Below, in pieces: positions 45,375 to 54,522 of a stretch of DNA of 64,000 nt. The translations under genes were made by a program, and so were the position numbers. Below the pieces are notes generated by a model. The model was not told where the DNA came from, searched no databases, and saw only the letters and a program-made list of their open reading frames with translations. The stretch covers positions 744,001 through 808,000 of the forward strand of contig NZ_JACHFZ010000001.1 in the NCBI RefSeq assembly GCF_014202075.1. Reading direction: 5' to 3'. Every line of letters starts with the position of its first letter. Position 1 is the stretch's first letter. Origin of the DNA: Brevundimonas basaltis (GTDB taxonomy: Bacteria > Pseudomonadota > Alphaproteobacteria > Caulobacterales > Caulobacteraceae).

Positions 45375-46327
45375 CGGGCGGCCTCCGCGGCTTTGACGGA
45401 CTGGTCCTGATCGGGGTTGTCCCCGGTCAGGCCGATGAAGGCGTCGTGCAGACCCGGTTCGCGCAGCTCGAAGCGGCGCACGTCGAGGCCGCCCAGGAAG
45501 GCCGCCTTGAGCGCGTCCTGACCCTGGGCGCCGCGGCCCAGGGCCGCCTTGATGACACGTACGCCGTCGATATCGGAGACGACCTCGACGCCGCTGACGC
45601 CCGGCAGGCCGGACGCCTGCTCCGGCGCGATGGCGCCTTCCAGTTCGAGGAAGCGGGGGGTGGTGGCGCGGGCCTCGGCGACGGTGCCCTCGAAGGCCTT
45701 TCGGCCGCGCGCCAGCAGCACCACCTTGTCGCACAGCCGCTCGGCGTGCTGCATCACATGGGTCGAGAACAGCACGGTGGCGCCGTCGGCGGCGAGACCG
45801 CGGATCATCGCCTCCAGCCCCTGCTGGTTGACCGGGTCGAGCCCCGAGAACGGCTCGTCCAGGATCACGAACTCCGGCCGGTGCACCACCGAGGCGATCA
45901 GCTGGACCTTCTGGGACATGCCCTTGGACAGGTCCTTCATCTTCTTGCGCCGAGCCTCGCCCAGCCCCTGGGCGACCAGCATCTCGCGGGCCCGCTTGCG
46001 GCCCTCGCCCGACGGCAAGCCCTTCAGGGCCCCAAAGAAGGCGATGGCGTCGACCGGGGTCATCTTCTTGTAGAGGCCACGCTCCTCAGGGAGGAAACCG
46101 ATCTGGTCGCGCACCTTGCGGCCGTCGTCGGCCCCCAGAATGGTGATCCGGCCGGCGGTTACCGGCTGCAGGCCGAGGATCATGCGGATAGTCGAGGTCT
46201 TGCCCGCGCCGTTGGGGCCCAGAAAGCCGCAGATCGAGCCTTTCTCGACCTCGAAGCTGAGATCGCGCACGGCCTGGAAATCGCCGTATCGCTTGCTGAC
46301 TCCGTCGAGCGTCAAAGCCGCCGTCAT
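45371..46327 (-). CDS. ABC transporter ATP-binding protein, NatA-like
   Basis: A 318-residue ATPase partnering the downstream permease. Walker A is GPNGAGKTST, the signature LSKGMSQK, Walker B FVILDEPFSGLDPV and the switch His FSTHVMQHAE. The C-terminal 90 residues form the extra regulatory domain typical of this group (VSDIDGVRVIKAALGRGAQG). GGGGAGG-like sequence precedes the ATG. Exported substrate is probably Na+ or a drug; this is inference from family. Translation is coupled to the permease. Confidence 0.9.
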   Translation of the reverse strand: MTAALTLDGVSKRYGDFQAVRDLSFEVEKGSICGFLGPNGAGKTSTIRMILGLQPVTAGRITILGADDGRKVRDQIGFLPEERGLYKKMTPVDAIAFFGALKGLPSGEGRKRAREMLVAQGLGEARRKKMKDLSKGMSQKVQLIASVVHRPEFVILDEPFSGLDPVNQQGLEAMIRGLAADGATVLFSTHVMQHAERLCDKVVLLARGRKAFEGTVAEARATTPRFLELEGAIAPEQASGLPGVSGVEVVSDIDGVRVIKAALGRGAQGQDALKAAFLGGLDVRRFELREPGLHDAFIGLTGDNPDQDQSVKAAEAAR

Positions 46328-46474
46328 GGGACCTCCCCGGGATACTGTTCAGACGCCTTGGTAGGTCTGTAAAGGGTGTTTGACAACACCGGGCGGGGGG
46401 GCGGCCCTGCCTTTGTCGTGAATTCATGTCATGTTTTCGGGATAGACGTCGGCGAAAGCCCGCCGGAACCCTTG

Positions 46475-47917
46475 ATGACCTACGATGTCCCGCCCTCACC
46501 CGTCGCGCCCCACTCCGGATCCCGGCTGTGGACTGCGGGGGCCAGCGCCGGCGTGGCGATCCTCGTGCTCGTAGCCCTGGCTCTCTATCAGCCTGATCTC
46601 GCCTGGCCCCTGCTGGCCGGCGCGGCCCTTGTGGCGCTGGCGGCGTGGACCCTGAGCCGCTGGTCGGGTCCGGCGGCGCGGACCGATCACGGCGCAGCCG
46701 AAGCGGCGCCGGCCGGATCGAGACTCGATCCCACCCTGCTGCAGAGCGTATTCGAGGCGCTGGCCGATCCGGTTCTGGTGGTCTCGGGCGGCGAGCCGGA
46801 CGACATCGCCGACCGCCGCGTCGAATTGGCCAATACGGCGGCGCGGGCGCTGTTGCGGACGCCGCGCGAGGGGGGGCTGCTGGTCTCGGTGCTGCGCGAG
46901 CCGGCGGTGCTGGAGGCGGTGGACGAAGCCCTGTTCGGCGGCGTGGAGCGGACCACCGACTATACCGGCGTTGGGGCCCAGACCCGGCACTGGCGGGCGC
47001 TGACCCGGCCGCTCGCCCCGACCGGCGACCGGGCGCTGGCGCTGGTCGTGTTGCGCGACGAGACCGACGTGCGACGCATGGAGCTTATGCGGGTCGACTT
47101 CCTCGCCAACGCCAGCCACGAGCTGAGGACGCCGCTGGCCTCGCTGTCGGGCTTCATCGAGACCCTGAAGGGCCATGCCCGCGACGACCCCAAGGCGCGG
47201 GACAAATTTCTCGACATCATGGCGACCCAGGCCGAGCGGATGGGGCGGCTGGTCGCCGACCTGCTGTCGCTGAGCCGGATCGAACTGAACGAGCATGTCC
47301 CGCCGTCGGGGAAGGTCGATCTGGCGCGGGCGACGTCCGACGTCATCGACGCGGTCAGCGTGCTGTCGGCCGAGCGCCAGGTGCGGATCGTGATGGAGGG
47401 CCCGGAGACGGGCGCTCCGGTTCACGGGGACCGCGACGAGATCGTGCAGGTGGTGCAGAACCTGATCGACAACGCCATCAAATACTCGCCGCAGGGCGAC
47501 GTGATCGAGGTCGTCGTCCAGCCGGAGGTGACGCTGGAACAGGCCTCGGCCCCGTGGTCCGGCGGTAATCGGGGCGGCGGGGCGACGCGGCTGCCGCTCG
47601 TCACGCCGGATCGGGAGCCGGGTCTGCGCTACGCCGCCGTGACCGTGCGCGACCGCGGGCCGGGCATGGCCCGCGAATATCTGCCGCGGCTGACCGAACG
47701 GTTTTATCGCGTCGAGGGCCAGAAGAGCGGCGAGCGTCCCGGCACGGGTCTCGGGCTGGCCATCGTCAAACACATCGTCAACCGCCACCGGGGCGGGCTG
47801 ACCGTCGAAAGCGCGCCCGGCAAGGGCGCCAAATTCACGGCCTATTTCCCGCTGGCGGCCCCAAGGGGGGCGGCGGGGTCGCGTGACTTCCGGATGACGG
47901 CGGGCCGCCGGACGTAA
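46475..47917 (+). CDS. phoR: phosphate regulon sensor histidine kinase PhoR
   Basis: A 480-residue kinase. Two close hydrophobic helices lie within residues 20-60 (SAGVAILVLVALALYQPD, LAGAALVALAAWTL), a PAS-like domain at about 85-200, the phosphoacceptor His215 in DFLANASHELRTPLASLSGF, an ATPase domain with NLIDNAIKYSPQGD, DRGPGMA and GTGLGLAIVKHIVNRHRGG. The small periplasmic part and location just ahead of pstC identify it as PhoR, which phosphorylates PhoB. The ATG at 46475 is used. Confidence 0.93.
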   Translation: MTYDVPPSPVAPHSGSRLWTAGASAGVAILVLVALALYQPDLAWPLLAGAALVALAAWTLSRWSGPAARTDHGAAEAAPAGSRLDPTLLQSVFEALADPVLVVSGGEPDDIADRRVELANTAARALLRTPREGGLLVSVLREPAVLEAVDEALFGGVERTTDYTGVGAQTRHWRALTRPLAPTGDRALALVVLRDETDVRRMELMRVDFLANASHELRTPLASLSGFIETLKGHARDDPKARDKFLDIMATQAERMGRLVADLLSLSRIELNEHVPPSGKVDLARATSDVIDAVSVLSAERQVRIVMEGPETGAPVHGDRDEIVQVVQNLIDNAIKYSPQGDVIEVVVQPEVTLEQASAPWSGGNRGGGATRLPLVTPDREPGLRYAAVTVRDRGPGMAREYLPRLTERFYRVEGQKSGERPGTGLGLAIVKHIVNRHRGGLTVESAPGKGAKFTAYFPLAAPRGAAGSRDFRMTAGRRT

Positions 47918-47922
47918 CAGAA

Positions 47923-47940
47923 CTGTCACGCGGGCGTCGT
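47923..47940 (+). promoter_or_regulatory. possible Pho box upstream of pstC
   Basis: CTGTCAC followed by a GCGG spacer and GCGTCGT. The first half matches the Pho-box half-site CTGTCAC exactly, and the second is degenerate. The position, 85 bases before the pstC start, would suit PhoB activation. One good half-site only, so this is tentative. Confidence 0.35.
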
Positions 47941-48025
47941 AATCCGCTGACCATTCACGGGCAGGTTCCGCCGCGAACGACGGGGGCCGCCCCCGGCCGC
48001 TCCGATTCCCCGGTTCCGGACCCGC

Positions 48026-49456
48026 ATGACCTGGTTTTTCCTGCCGATCCTGATCGTCGCCTCCATCGCCGCCTGGTTTGGCGCGCGAGGACTGGCCGAA
48101 CGGCGTCAGCGGGGAATCCACGCCCACTCCCGGCCCGCCCAGTTCGGCGCCTGGGCGCTGATCTGGACCGCGGTCCCGGCGCTGGTGGTGCTGATCGCTG
48201 CGGCGGTGTTCGGCCCGGCGATCGAGGGCAGTTTGATCATGGGCGGCGCGCCCGAGGCGGTGAGCGAGCTCGACCCGCTGCGCCGGGGCGCCTTCTTCGG
48301 CGACGCCCGCGCGATCGGAGCCGGCCAGCCTGCGACCCAGATCTGGCCCGCGCCCTACGCTGAGTTGCTGCCGGCCGAGGGCGCGCGGGTCGCCGGGATC
48401 GGCCGCATGCTGGATCTCGGGACCGTGGTGCTGGCGGCGCTCGCGGCGCTGCTCGGCGCGCTGTTCGTGTTCAGCCGTATCCGGCCGGACATGAGGGCGC
48501 GCAACCGGGTCGAGGGCTGGGTGGTGGCCCTGCTGTTCGTCAGTTCGGCCGTGGCGGTGCTGACCACCGTCGGCATCATCGCCTCGCTGGTGTTCGACTC
48601 GCTGCGCTTCTTCGCCTCGGTGCCGATCTTCGAGTTCCTGTTCGGGACCCAGTGGAGCCCGCAGACGGCGATCCGCGCCGACCAGGTTGGATCGACCGGG
48701 GCTTTCGGCGCCCTGCCGCTGTTCGCCGGCACCTTCCTGATCATGCTCATCGCCATGGTCGTGGCCGCGCCGGTCGGTTTGTTCGCGGCCATCTATCTGT
48801 CGGAATACGCCGGGCCGGCCTTCCGGGCCACGGTCAAGCCGGTGCTGGAAGTGCTCGCCGGGGTGCCGACCGTGGTCTACGGCTTCTTCGCCGCCCTGAC
48901 GGTGGGCCCGGCCTTCCGCGAGTTCTTCAACGGTCTCGGCGCCCTGCTGGTCGGCGGCCCGCTGGACGGGATCGGCCAATATCTGATGCTGGTCCAGAAC
49001 CAGATGGCCCTGGTGGCCGGTGCGGTCATGGGGATCATGCTGATCCCCTTCGTCAGCTCGCTGTCCGACGACATCATCAACGCCGTCCCCCAGTCGCTTC
49101 GCGACGGCTCCTACGCCATGGGCGCGACCAAGTCCGAGACGGTCAAGCGGGTGCTTCTGCCGGCCGCTCTGCCCGGCGTGGCGGGGGCCATGCTGCTCGC
49201 CATGTCGCGGGCCATCGGCGAGACCATGATCGTGACCATGGCGGCGGGGCTCGCGGCGCGGCTGACTCTCAATCCGCTCGACACCGTGACGACCGTGACG
49301 GTGCAGATCGTCACCCTGCTGACCGGCGACCAGGAGTTCAACAGCCCCAAGACGCTGGCGGCCTTCGGCCTCGGCCTGACCCTGTTCCTCGTGACCCTGG
49401 CGCTGAACATCATCGCCCAGCGCATCGTCCATACCTATCGGCAGCAATATGACTGA
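48026..49456 (+). CDS. pstC: phosphate ABC transporter permease PstC
   Basis: A 476-residue membrane protein, longer than the E. coli protein (about 320). The N-terminal 200 residues contain extra helices (MTWFFLPILIVASIAAWFGA, ALIWTAVPALVVLIAAAVFG) before the standard permease core. Core signatures are FEFLFGTQWSPQTAIRA, PVGLFAAIYLSEYAG, LAGVPTVVYGFFAALTVGP and SYAMGATKSETVKRVLLPAA (the EAA loop). Long PstC of this type is normal in alphaproteobacteria. It overlaps pstA by eight bases. Confidence 0.95.
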   Translation: MTWFFLPILIVASIAAWFGARGLAERRQRGIHAHSRPAQFGAWALIWTAVPALVVLIAAAVFGPAIEGSLIMGGAPEAVSELDPLRRGAFFGDARAIGAGQPATQIWPAPYAELLPAEGARVAGIGRMLDLGTVVLAALAALLGALFVFSRIRPDMRARNRVEGWVVALLFVSSAVAVLTTVGIIASLVFDSLRFFASVPIFEFLFGTQWSPQTAIRADQVGSTGAFGALPLFAGTFLIMLIAMVVAAPVGLFAAIYLSEYAGPAFRATVKPVLEVLAGVPTVVYGFFAALTVGPAFREFFNGLGALLVGGPLDGIGQYLMLVQNQMALVAGAVMGIMLIPFVSSLSDDIINAVPQSLRDGSYAMGATKSETVKRVLLPAALPGVAGAMLLAMSRAIGETMIVTMAAGLAARLTLNPLDTVTTVTVQIVTLLTGDQEFNSPKTLAAFGLGLTLFLVTLALNIIAQRIVHTYRQQYD

Positions 49457-50759
49457 CGCGGCCATTCCCCCCGGCAAGCCGACGCCCGCCGCCGGCGCGG
49501 AGCGGACCGACCGCCTGCGCGCCGGTCTGAAGCGCCGCTACGCCCGCGAGGGCCGGTTCAAGCTGTACGGCCTGCTGGCCATCGGTGTGGCGGTGGGCTT
49601 CCTTCTGCTGCTCCTTGGCCGGATTTTCGACCAGGGCCACACCGCCTTCTACGCCCACACCCTGACCGTACCCGTCTATATGGACCCGGCCCGGATCGAC
49701 CAGGCCTATCCGCAAGGGACCAATTTCGAGCAGCTGGTCGCCGAGCAGCAGCTGGCGCGGCTCGGGATCGCCGACGACGAGCAAGGCACGCAGTCCACCG
49801 CCATGCGCGGCCTGTTCTCGTCCGAGCTGAAGTTCGTCGCCGCCGACCTGATCCGGGACCGGCCGGCCCTGATCGGCGAGACCGTGCCGATCCCGGCGCC
49901 GCTGTCGGATGACGCCGACCTCTATTTCAAGGGCGAAATCTCGCGCGACACGCCCGCCGACCAGCGCCGCCTGTCGGATCAGCAACTGGCCTGGCTGGAC
50001 GGCATGAAGGCCGATGGCATGGTCACCTCGCACTTCAATTCGGCCCTGTTCACCAAGGGCGATTCGACCGAGCCGGAGCTGGCCGGAGTGCTGGGCGCCG
50101 TGGTCGGCTCGGCCTTGATGCTGCTGGTCACCGCCCTGATCGCCCTGCCGCTGGGCGTCGGCGCGGCCCTCTATCTCGAGGAGTTCGCGCCCAAGGGCCG
50201 GATCACCAACCTGATCGAGGTCAACATCAACAACCTGGCGGCCGTGCCGTCGATCATCTACGGCCTGCTGGGCCTGGCCCTGTTCATCAACTGGATGCAC
50301 CTGCCGCGCGCCAGTCCGCTGGTCGGCGGCCTTGTGCTGGCCCTGATGGCCCTGCCGACCATCATCATCGCCACCCGGTCCTCGCTGAAGGCGGTTCCGC
50401 CGTCGATCCGCGAGGCCGCGCTGGCCATGGGGGCCTCGAAGACCCAGACGCTGTTTCACCACACCCTGCCGCTGGCCATGCCGGGCGTGATGACCGGCGC
50501 CATCATCTCCATGGCCCACGCGCTCGGCGAGACCGCGCCGCTGCTGCTGATCGGCATGGTCAGCTTCGTGCCCGGCATCCCCGCCGGTCTGAGCGAACCG
50601 ACCGGCGCCCTGCCCTCGCTGATCTACATTTGGGAAAACGCCTCGGAGCGCGCCTTCCATGAGCGCACCGCCGCGGCCATCATGGTCCTCCTCGCCTTCA
50701 TGATCGTCATGAACGCCGCCGCCGTCCTGTTGCGGCGCCGTTTCGAACGCCGGTGGTAG
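49449..50759 (+). CDS. pstA: phosphate ABC transporter permease PstA
   Basis: A 436-residue membrane protein, again with an extended N-terminus: a cytoplasmic stretch, one helix ([20 protein letters not shown]) and a periplasmic loop of about 180 residues before the permease core. Core marks are [38 protein letters not shown] and [20 protein letters not shown] (the EAA loop). It forms the phosphate channel with PstC. Confidence 0.95.
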   Translation: MTDAAIPPGKPTPAAGAERTDRLRAGLKRRYAREGRFKLYGLLAIGVAVGFLLLLLGRIFDQGHTAFYAHTLTVPVYMDPARIDQAYPQGTNFEQLVAEQQLARLGIADDEQGTQSTAMRGLFSSELKFVAADLIRDRPALIGETVPIPAPLSDDADLYFKGEISRDTPADQRRLSDQQLAWLDGMKADGMVTSHFNSALFTKGDSTEPELAGVLGAVVGSALMLLVTALIALPLGVGAALYLEEFAPKGRITNLIEVNINNLAAVPSIIYGLLGLALFINWMHLPRASPLVGGLVLALMALPTIIIATRSSLKAVPPSIREAALAMGASKTQTLFHHTLPLAMPGVMTGAIISMAHALGETAPLLLIGMVSFVPGIPAGLSEPTGALPSLIYIWENASERAFHERTAAAIMVLLAFMIVMNAAAVLLRRRFERRW

Positions 50760-50763
50760 TCTT

Positions 50764-51630
50764 ATGAAGTTCAAGATTTTTCACGCACCGGACGGCGCGA
50801 ACAGCGGATCGGGTGACACGGACACCCGGGTGCTGACGCCTCCGCCAGTCCTGCACAGCGCCGACCCTGACGCCCCGACCAAGATCACCGCGCGCGAGGT
50901 TTCGGTCTTCTACGGCGACAAACAGGCGCTGCATGACGTCTCGCTGGATATTCCGGACAAGACGGTCACCGCCCTGATCGGCCCCTCGGGCTGCGGCAAG
51001 TCGACCTTCCTGCGCACCATGAACCGGATGAACGACACCATCCCCGGCGCCCGCGTGGTCGGCCGCATCGAGATGGACGGCGAGGACGTCAATGCGAAGT
51101 CGGTCGATCCGGTGTTGCTGCGCGCCCGGGTCGGCATGGTGTTCCAGAAGCCCAACCCCTTCCCCAAGACCATCTACGAGAACGTCGCCTACGGTCCCCG
51201 CATCCACGGCCTCGCCGACGGCAAGCCCGAGCTGGACGGCATCGTCGAGGACTCGCTGAAGCGCGCCGGCCTGTGGGAAGAGGTCGCCGACCGGCTGCAC
51301 TCGCCGGGCACCGGCCTGTCCGGCGGCCAGCAGCAGCGCCTGGTCATCGCCCGCGCCATCGCCGTCGAGCCCGAGGTCATCCTGATGGACGAGCCCTGCT
51401 CGGCTCTCGACCCGATCGCCACGGCGCGCATTGAGGAACTGATCGACGAGCTGCGCGAGCGCTACTGCATCGTCATCGTCACCCACTCAATGGCCCAGGC
51501 GGCGCGGGTCAGCCAGCGCACCGCCTTCTTCCACCTCGGCCGGCTGATCGAGACCGGCGACACCGAGGACATCTTCACCAATCCGCGCGAGCGGCGCACG
51601 CTCGACTACATCACCGGCCGCTTCGGCTAG
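50764..51630 (+). CDS. pstB: phosphate ABC transporter ATP-binding protein PstB
   Basis: A 288-residue ATPase. Walker [40 protein letters not shown] (Q loop), the signature [20 protein letters not shown], Walker [15 protein letters not shown] and the switch His [20 protein letters not shown] are all PstB-specific. A polar 40-residue N-terminal extension precedes the ATPase fold. It starts four bases after the pstA stop. Confidence 0.97.
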   Translation: MKFKIFHAPDGANSGSGDTDTRVLTPPPVLHSADPDAPTKITAREVSVFYGDKQALHDVSLDIPDKTVTALIGPSGCGKSTFLRTMNRMNDTIPGARVVGRIEMDGEDVNAKSVDPVLLRARVGMVFQKPNPFPKTIYENVAYGPRIHGLADGKPELDGIVEDSLKRAGLWEEVADRLHSPGTGLSGGQQQRLVIARAIAVEPEVILMDEPCSALDPIATARIEELIDELRERYCIVIVTHSMAQAARVSQRTAFFHLGRLIETGDTEDIFTNPRERRTLDYITGRFG

Positions 51631-51641
51631 GACGCATCAGG

Positions 51642-52367
51642 ATGACCCAGCACACCGTCAAGGCCTATGGAGACGAACTGGACCAGCTGACCGCCGAGGT
51701 CGCCCGCATGGGCGGTCTGGCCGAGGCCCAGGTCGCCGACGCCATCGATTCCGTCGCCCGCCGCGACGTCGCCCTCGGCCGTTCGGTGGTCGAGCGCGAC
51801 GCCAGGCTGGACGCCCTGCAGCGCGAGATCGAGAAGAAGGCCATCCGCCTGATCGCCCTGCGCCAGCCAGTCGCCTCGGACCTGCGCCGCACCCTGTCGT
51901 CGATGAAGCTGGCCACCGACCTGGAGCGCACCGGCGACCTGGCCAAGAACATCGCCAAGCGCGGCCTGATCCTCGCCGAGGGCGATCCGATGCAGCCGCT
52001 AACGCGGTCGATCGAGCGGATGGGCAAGCTGGTCTCCATGCGCCTGCGCGACGTGCTCGACGCCTACGCCGCCGGCGAGATCGAGCGGGCCGTGGCCGTC
52101 TGGAACACCGACGACGAGGTCGACGAGCACTACAACAGCCTGTTCCGCGAACTGCTGACCTACATGATGGGCGACCCGCGCACGATCGGGGCCTGCACCC
52201 ACCTGCTGTTCATGGCCAAGAACCTCGAGCGCATCGGCGACCACGCCACCAACATCGCCGAGACGATCTACTACGAGATCACCGGCCAGGAGTTCACCGG
52301 CGAGCGCCCGCGCTGGAACCCCGACACCGCCGAAGACATCCCCGAGCCGCCCGCCGACGACGCCTGA
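51642..52367 (+). CDS. phoU: phosphate signalling protein PhoU
   Basis: A 241-residue helical protein with two PhoU repeats: ELDQLTAEVARMGGLAEAQV, RLIALRQPVASDLRRTLSSM, KLATDLERTGDLAKNIAKRG in the first, and MRLRDVLDAYAAGEIERAVA, ERIGDHATNIAETIYYEITG in the second. The E/DxxRxGD metal-binding motifs are present in both. It links PstB state to PhoR activity and sits 11 bases after pstB. Confidence 0.96.
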   Translation: MTQHTVKAYGDELDQLTAEVARMGGLAEAQVADAIDSVARRDVALGRSVVERDARLDALQREIEKKAIRLIALRQPVASDLRRTLSSMKLATDLERTGDLAKNIAKRGLILAEGDPMQPLTRSIERMGKLVSMRLRDVLDAYAAGEIERAVAVWNTDDEVDEHYNSLFRELLTYMMGDPRTIGACTHLLFMAKNLERIGDHATNIAETIYYEITGQEFTGERPRWNPDTAEDIPEPPADDA

Positions 52368-52383
52368 GACCCGGAGAACCGCC

Positions 52384-53073
52384 GTGCAGCCCTATGTTCT
52401 GGTGATGGAAGACGAGGACGCCCTGGCCACCCTCATCCAGTACAACCTCGAGAAGGAAGGCTACCGCGTCGTCGTCGCCGCCGACGGCGAGGAGGGCATG
52501 CTTCAGATCGAGGAGCGGTTGCCCGATCTGGTGCTACTGGACTGGATGCTGCCCAAGCTGTCCGGCATCGAGGTCTGCCGGCGCATCCGCGGCAAGGCCG
52601 AGACCCGAAACCTGCCGGTCATCATGCTCACCGCCCGTGGCGAGGAATCCGACCGCGTGCGCGGCCTCGACACCGGCGCCGACGACTACATGACCAAGCC
52701 GTTCTCGATGGTCGAGTTGAACGCCCGCATCCGCGCCGTGCTGCGCCGCATCCGCCCGGGCCTGGCTGACGACCGCCTGAACCACGGCGACATTGTCATC
52801 GACCGCGTCGCCCATCGCGTGCGCCGCGCCGGAACCGAGATCCACCTCGGTCCGACCGAGTTCCGCCTGCTCGACCATCTGATGCAGCACCCCGGTCGGG
52901 TGTTCAGCCGCGAACAGTTGCTCGACGCCGTCTGGGGTTCGGATGTCTACGTCGAGGCCCGCACCGTCGACGTCCACGTCGGCCGCCTGCGCAAGGCGCT
53001 GAACCTCGAGGGCACGGTCAACCCGATCCGGACGGTGCGGTCTGCGGGCTATTCGCTGGATTTGGGGGGATAG
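52384..53073 (+). CDS. phoB: phosphate regulon response regulator PhoB
   Basis: A 229-residue OmpR-type regulator, GTG start with GGAGA upstream. The receiver has the acidic pair in VMEDEDALA, the phospho-acceptor Asp53 in LVLLDWMLPKLSG, and LTARGEE with Lys in YMTKPFSM. The winged helix is IHLGPTEFRLLDHLMQHPGR, VFSREQLLDAVWGSDVYVEA and RTVDVHVGRLRKALN. It is phosphorylated by PhoR and activates Pho genes. Confidence 0.96.
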   Translation: MQPYVLVMEDEDALATLIQYNLEKEGYRVVVAADGEEGMLQIEERLPDLVLLDWMLPKLSGIEVCRRIRGKAETRNLPVIMLTARGEESDRVRGLDTGADDYMTKPFSMVELNARIRAVLRRIRPGLADDRLNHGDIVIDRVAHRVRRAGTEIHLGPTEFRLLDHLMQHPGRVFSREQLLDAVWGSDVYVEARTVDVHVGRLRKALNLEGTVNPIRTVRSAGYSLDLGG

Positions 53074-53086
53074 GGGCCGCTCCGCC

Positions 53087-53647
53087 TCAGTTGGCGAACG
53101 GGTCGACAGGGTCCGGGATGCGCCCGCCGAGCAGTTGTTGCAGATGTTTGAAGGCGTTGAATACGCGGTCTGGTTCTCGACAGCTTTGAAAGGTCGTTGA
53201 GGTCGTCTTGGAGCTCCGTGCAGCGGCGGCATCCACAACGTCTCCCACCGACGAGAGAGCAGAGTCTGGATGTATGTTTGCTCCGAAAATGCAATCTATA
53301 ACCCCACAACTGAAATAGACATTCCCATTGTTGTACGTAATGACATCAACGGTGCGCAGATCGAATGTATGCACATAGTATTCATACGATCCGCCAATCG
53401 TTCCGGGCCTCCCATCACGTAGTGGTGGACGCCAACGCATGAGCGCGATCTTGTTTCGGTGAAGAGACACGCTTTGATGGTATCTCGCATCAGAGACATG
53501 CTCACTGCAGCGCTGGTTGATGTAAGAAAGCGTATCGTCAATATTCAGGCTTTGCGCCGCGGCGGGGGTGGCGCAGGCGAGACTGGCGAGCAGGGCCAGG
53601 CCGGCCCCGTTCAGGGTGGCGCGCCGCAAGGATCGTGGGGTCGTCAT
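53087..53647 (-). CDS. secreted hypothetical protein, AT-rich 3' part
   Basis: A 186-residue protein with a signal peptide (LNGAGLALLASLACATPAAA then Q) and strong SD (AGGAGG) before the ATG. The mature part has Cys at several places (NQRCSEH, FSCGVIDCIFG, QSCREPD), a Tyr-rich segment GSYEYYVHTFDLRTVDVITY and no recognised domain. From about 53130 to 53500 the DNA is markedly richer in A and T than its surroundings, a sign of transfer. It is the most downstream gene of a run of five short secreted-protein genes and is convergent with phoB. Confidence 0.72.
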   Translation of the reverse strand: MTTPRSLRRATLNGAGLALLASLACATPAAAQSLNIDDTLSYINQRCSEHVSDARYHQSVSLHRNKIALMRWRPPLRDGRPGTIGGSYEYYVHTFDLRTVDVITYNNGNVYFSCGVIDCIFGANIHPDSALSSVGDVVDAAAARSSKTTSTTFQSCREPDRVFNAFKHLQQLLGGRIPDPVDPFAN

Positions 53648-53721
53648 GATGTCCTCCTGGGGTCGGCCCGGGCCGTGTCCGGGCGGGCGTGGGAAACGAG
53701 ATCGACGGCGCCGGTCCGCCT

Positions 53722-54174
53722 CTAGAAACTGCCGGATTCGACGACGCTGTAGCCGTGCCGATCCTGATAGCCGCCGTCGCGCAGGCGCAGCTGGCGGACC
53801 GCCTCCCGTTTCGCCGCCGTCCGGTTGGCGCCGTAGCCGAGGGCCCAGCGCGTGTAGGGGGCGCCTGCATAGTCCAGCCGGCGACCGCCGAGGATCAGGA
53901 CATACTGACCATGCTCCATGGACCGGCTGCGGTCACAGTGCGGCGCCCAGTTGTTGCTGCCGCCATACCGCCGATTGTCGAAATCCTCGCGTGCCTGCCT
54001 CTCCAGGGTGCGACTGTTGATGCTTGGGGATCGGCGAATGAAATACTGTTTGTCGTCGCCGCCGCCGGTGGCATTGCTGCCGACTTCAATGCAGACGGCG
54101 ACGCCGCCGGCCTGGGCGGGGGTAGTCAGGGCCAGGGCGCCGAGACCTGCGATGGCGATGAGCAGGGTTTTCAT
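53722..54174 (-). CDS. small secreted protein of unknown function (shared-leader protein A)
   Basis: A 150-residue protein. Its 23-residue leader MKTLLIAIAGLGALALTTPA + QAG is almost identical to that of the gene starting at 54918, while the mature part is unrelated to it. The mature part has DDKQYFIRRSPSINSRTLER, HCDRSRSMEHGQYVLILGGR and YTRWALGYGANRTAAKREAV, with two Cys. No family is recognised. GGAGAG precedes the ATG. Confidence 0.72.
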   Translation of the reverse strand: MKTLLIAIAGLGALALTTPAQAGGVAVCIEVGSNATGGGDDKQYFIRRSPSINSRTLERQAREDFDNRRYGGSNNWAPHCDRSRSMEHGQYVLILGGRRLDYAGAPYTRWALGYGANRTAAKREAVRQLRLRDGGYQDRHGYSVVESGSF

Positions 54175-54217
54175 GGTCTCTCCAGTTCTGTGCGTTCGAT
54201 AGTGCGGAGCTTTGAAC

Positions 54218-54481
54218 TCAGTCGTCCGTTCTGCGGGTCACGATGACGGTGCAGACGAAGTCATGACTGCCGCGCTGCACGCAGCGGCACGGGCTGATCG
54301 AGATCACCCCCTCCTGGCTGCCGATTCTCGCGGAGCGGTTGACGGCTCGGCAGGCCAGAGCTTCCGTCGTCGCGCTGCCCTGAACGGGGTAGCTTCTGAC
54401 CCCGGCGCCGGCAGGCGCCGATAGCGACAGAGCCAGTCCGGCGACGATGACTGTGGCGCGGCATGTGGTGAGAACAGGCAC
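54218..54481 (-). CDS. small secreted SPCxC protein (copy 1)
   Basis: An 87-residue protein, GTG start with GGGAGA upstream. A signal peptide (RATVIVAGLALSLSAPAGAG) precedes a mature part of about 60 residues: TTEALACRAVNRSARIGSQ, then ISISPCRCVQRGSHDFVCTV and a basic-acidic end. The Cys pattern, C-(about 25)-CxC-(about 9)-C, is repeated in the gene at 55342-55611, so the two are paralogues. The function is unknown. Confidence 0.68.
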   Translation of the reverse strand: MPVLTTCRATVIVAGLALSLSAPAGAGVRSYPVQGSATTEALACRAVNRSARIGSQEGVISISPCRCVQRGSHDFVCTVIVTRRTDD

Positions 54482-54522
54482 GATCGGTCTCCCTTTTTCA
54501 TCTGCTCAGGATGTTGGTTTGT

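Noticed and set aside
43815..45410. 531-residue plus-strand open frame opposite the NatB-like permease
   Set aside because: Gln/His/Arg-rich reverse image of a membrane protein; it also reads through the REP-like repeat.
46376..46474. Longer N-terminus for PhoR
   Set aside because: The extra 33 residues are not conserved and precede a better-placed ATG at 46475.
46496..49477. 993-residue open frame antisense to phoR and pstC
   Set aside because: It runs opposite to two well-supported genes, is dominated by Arg, Gly, Gln and His as expected from reading GC-rich codons backwards, and has no domain.
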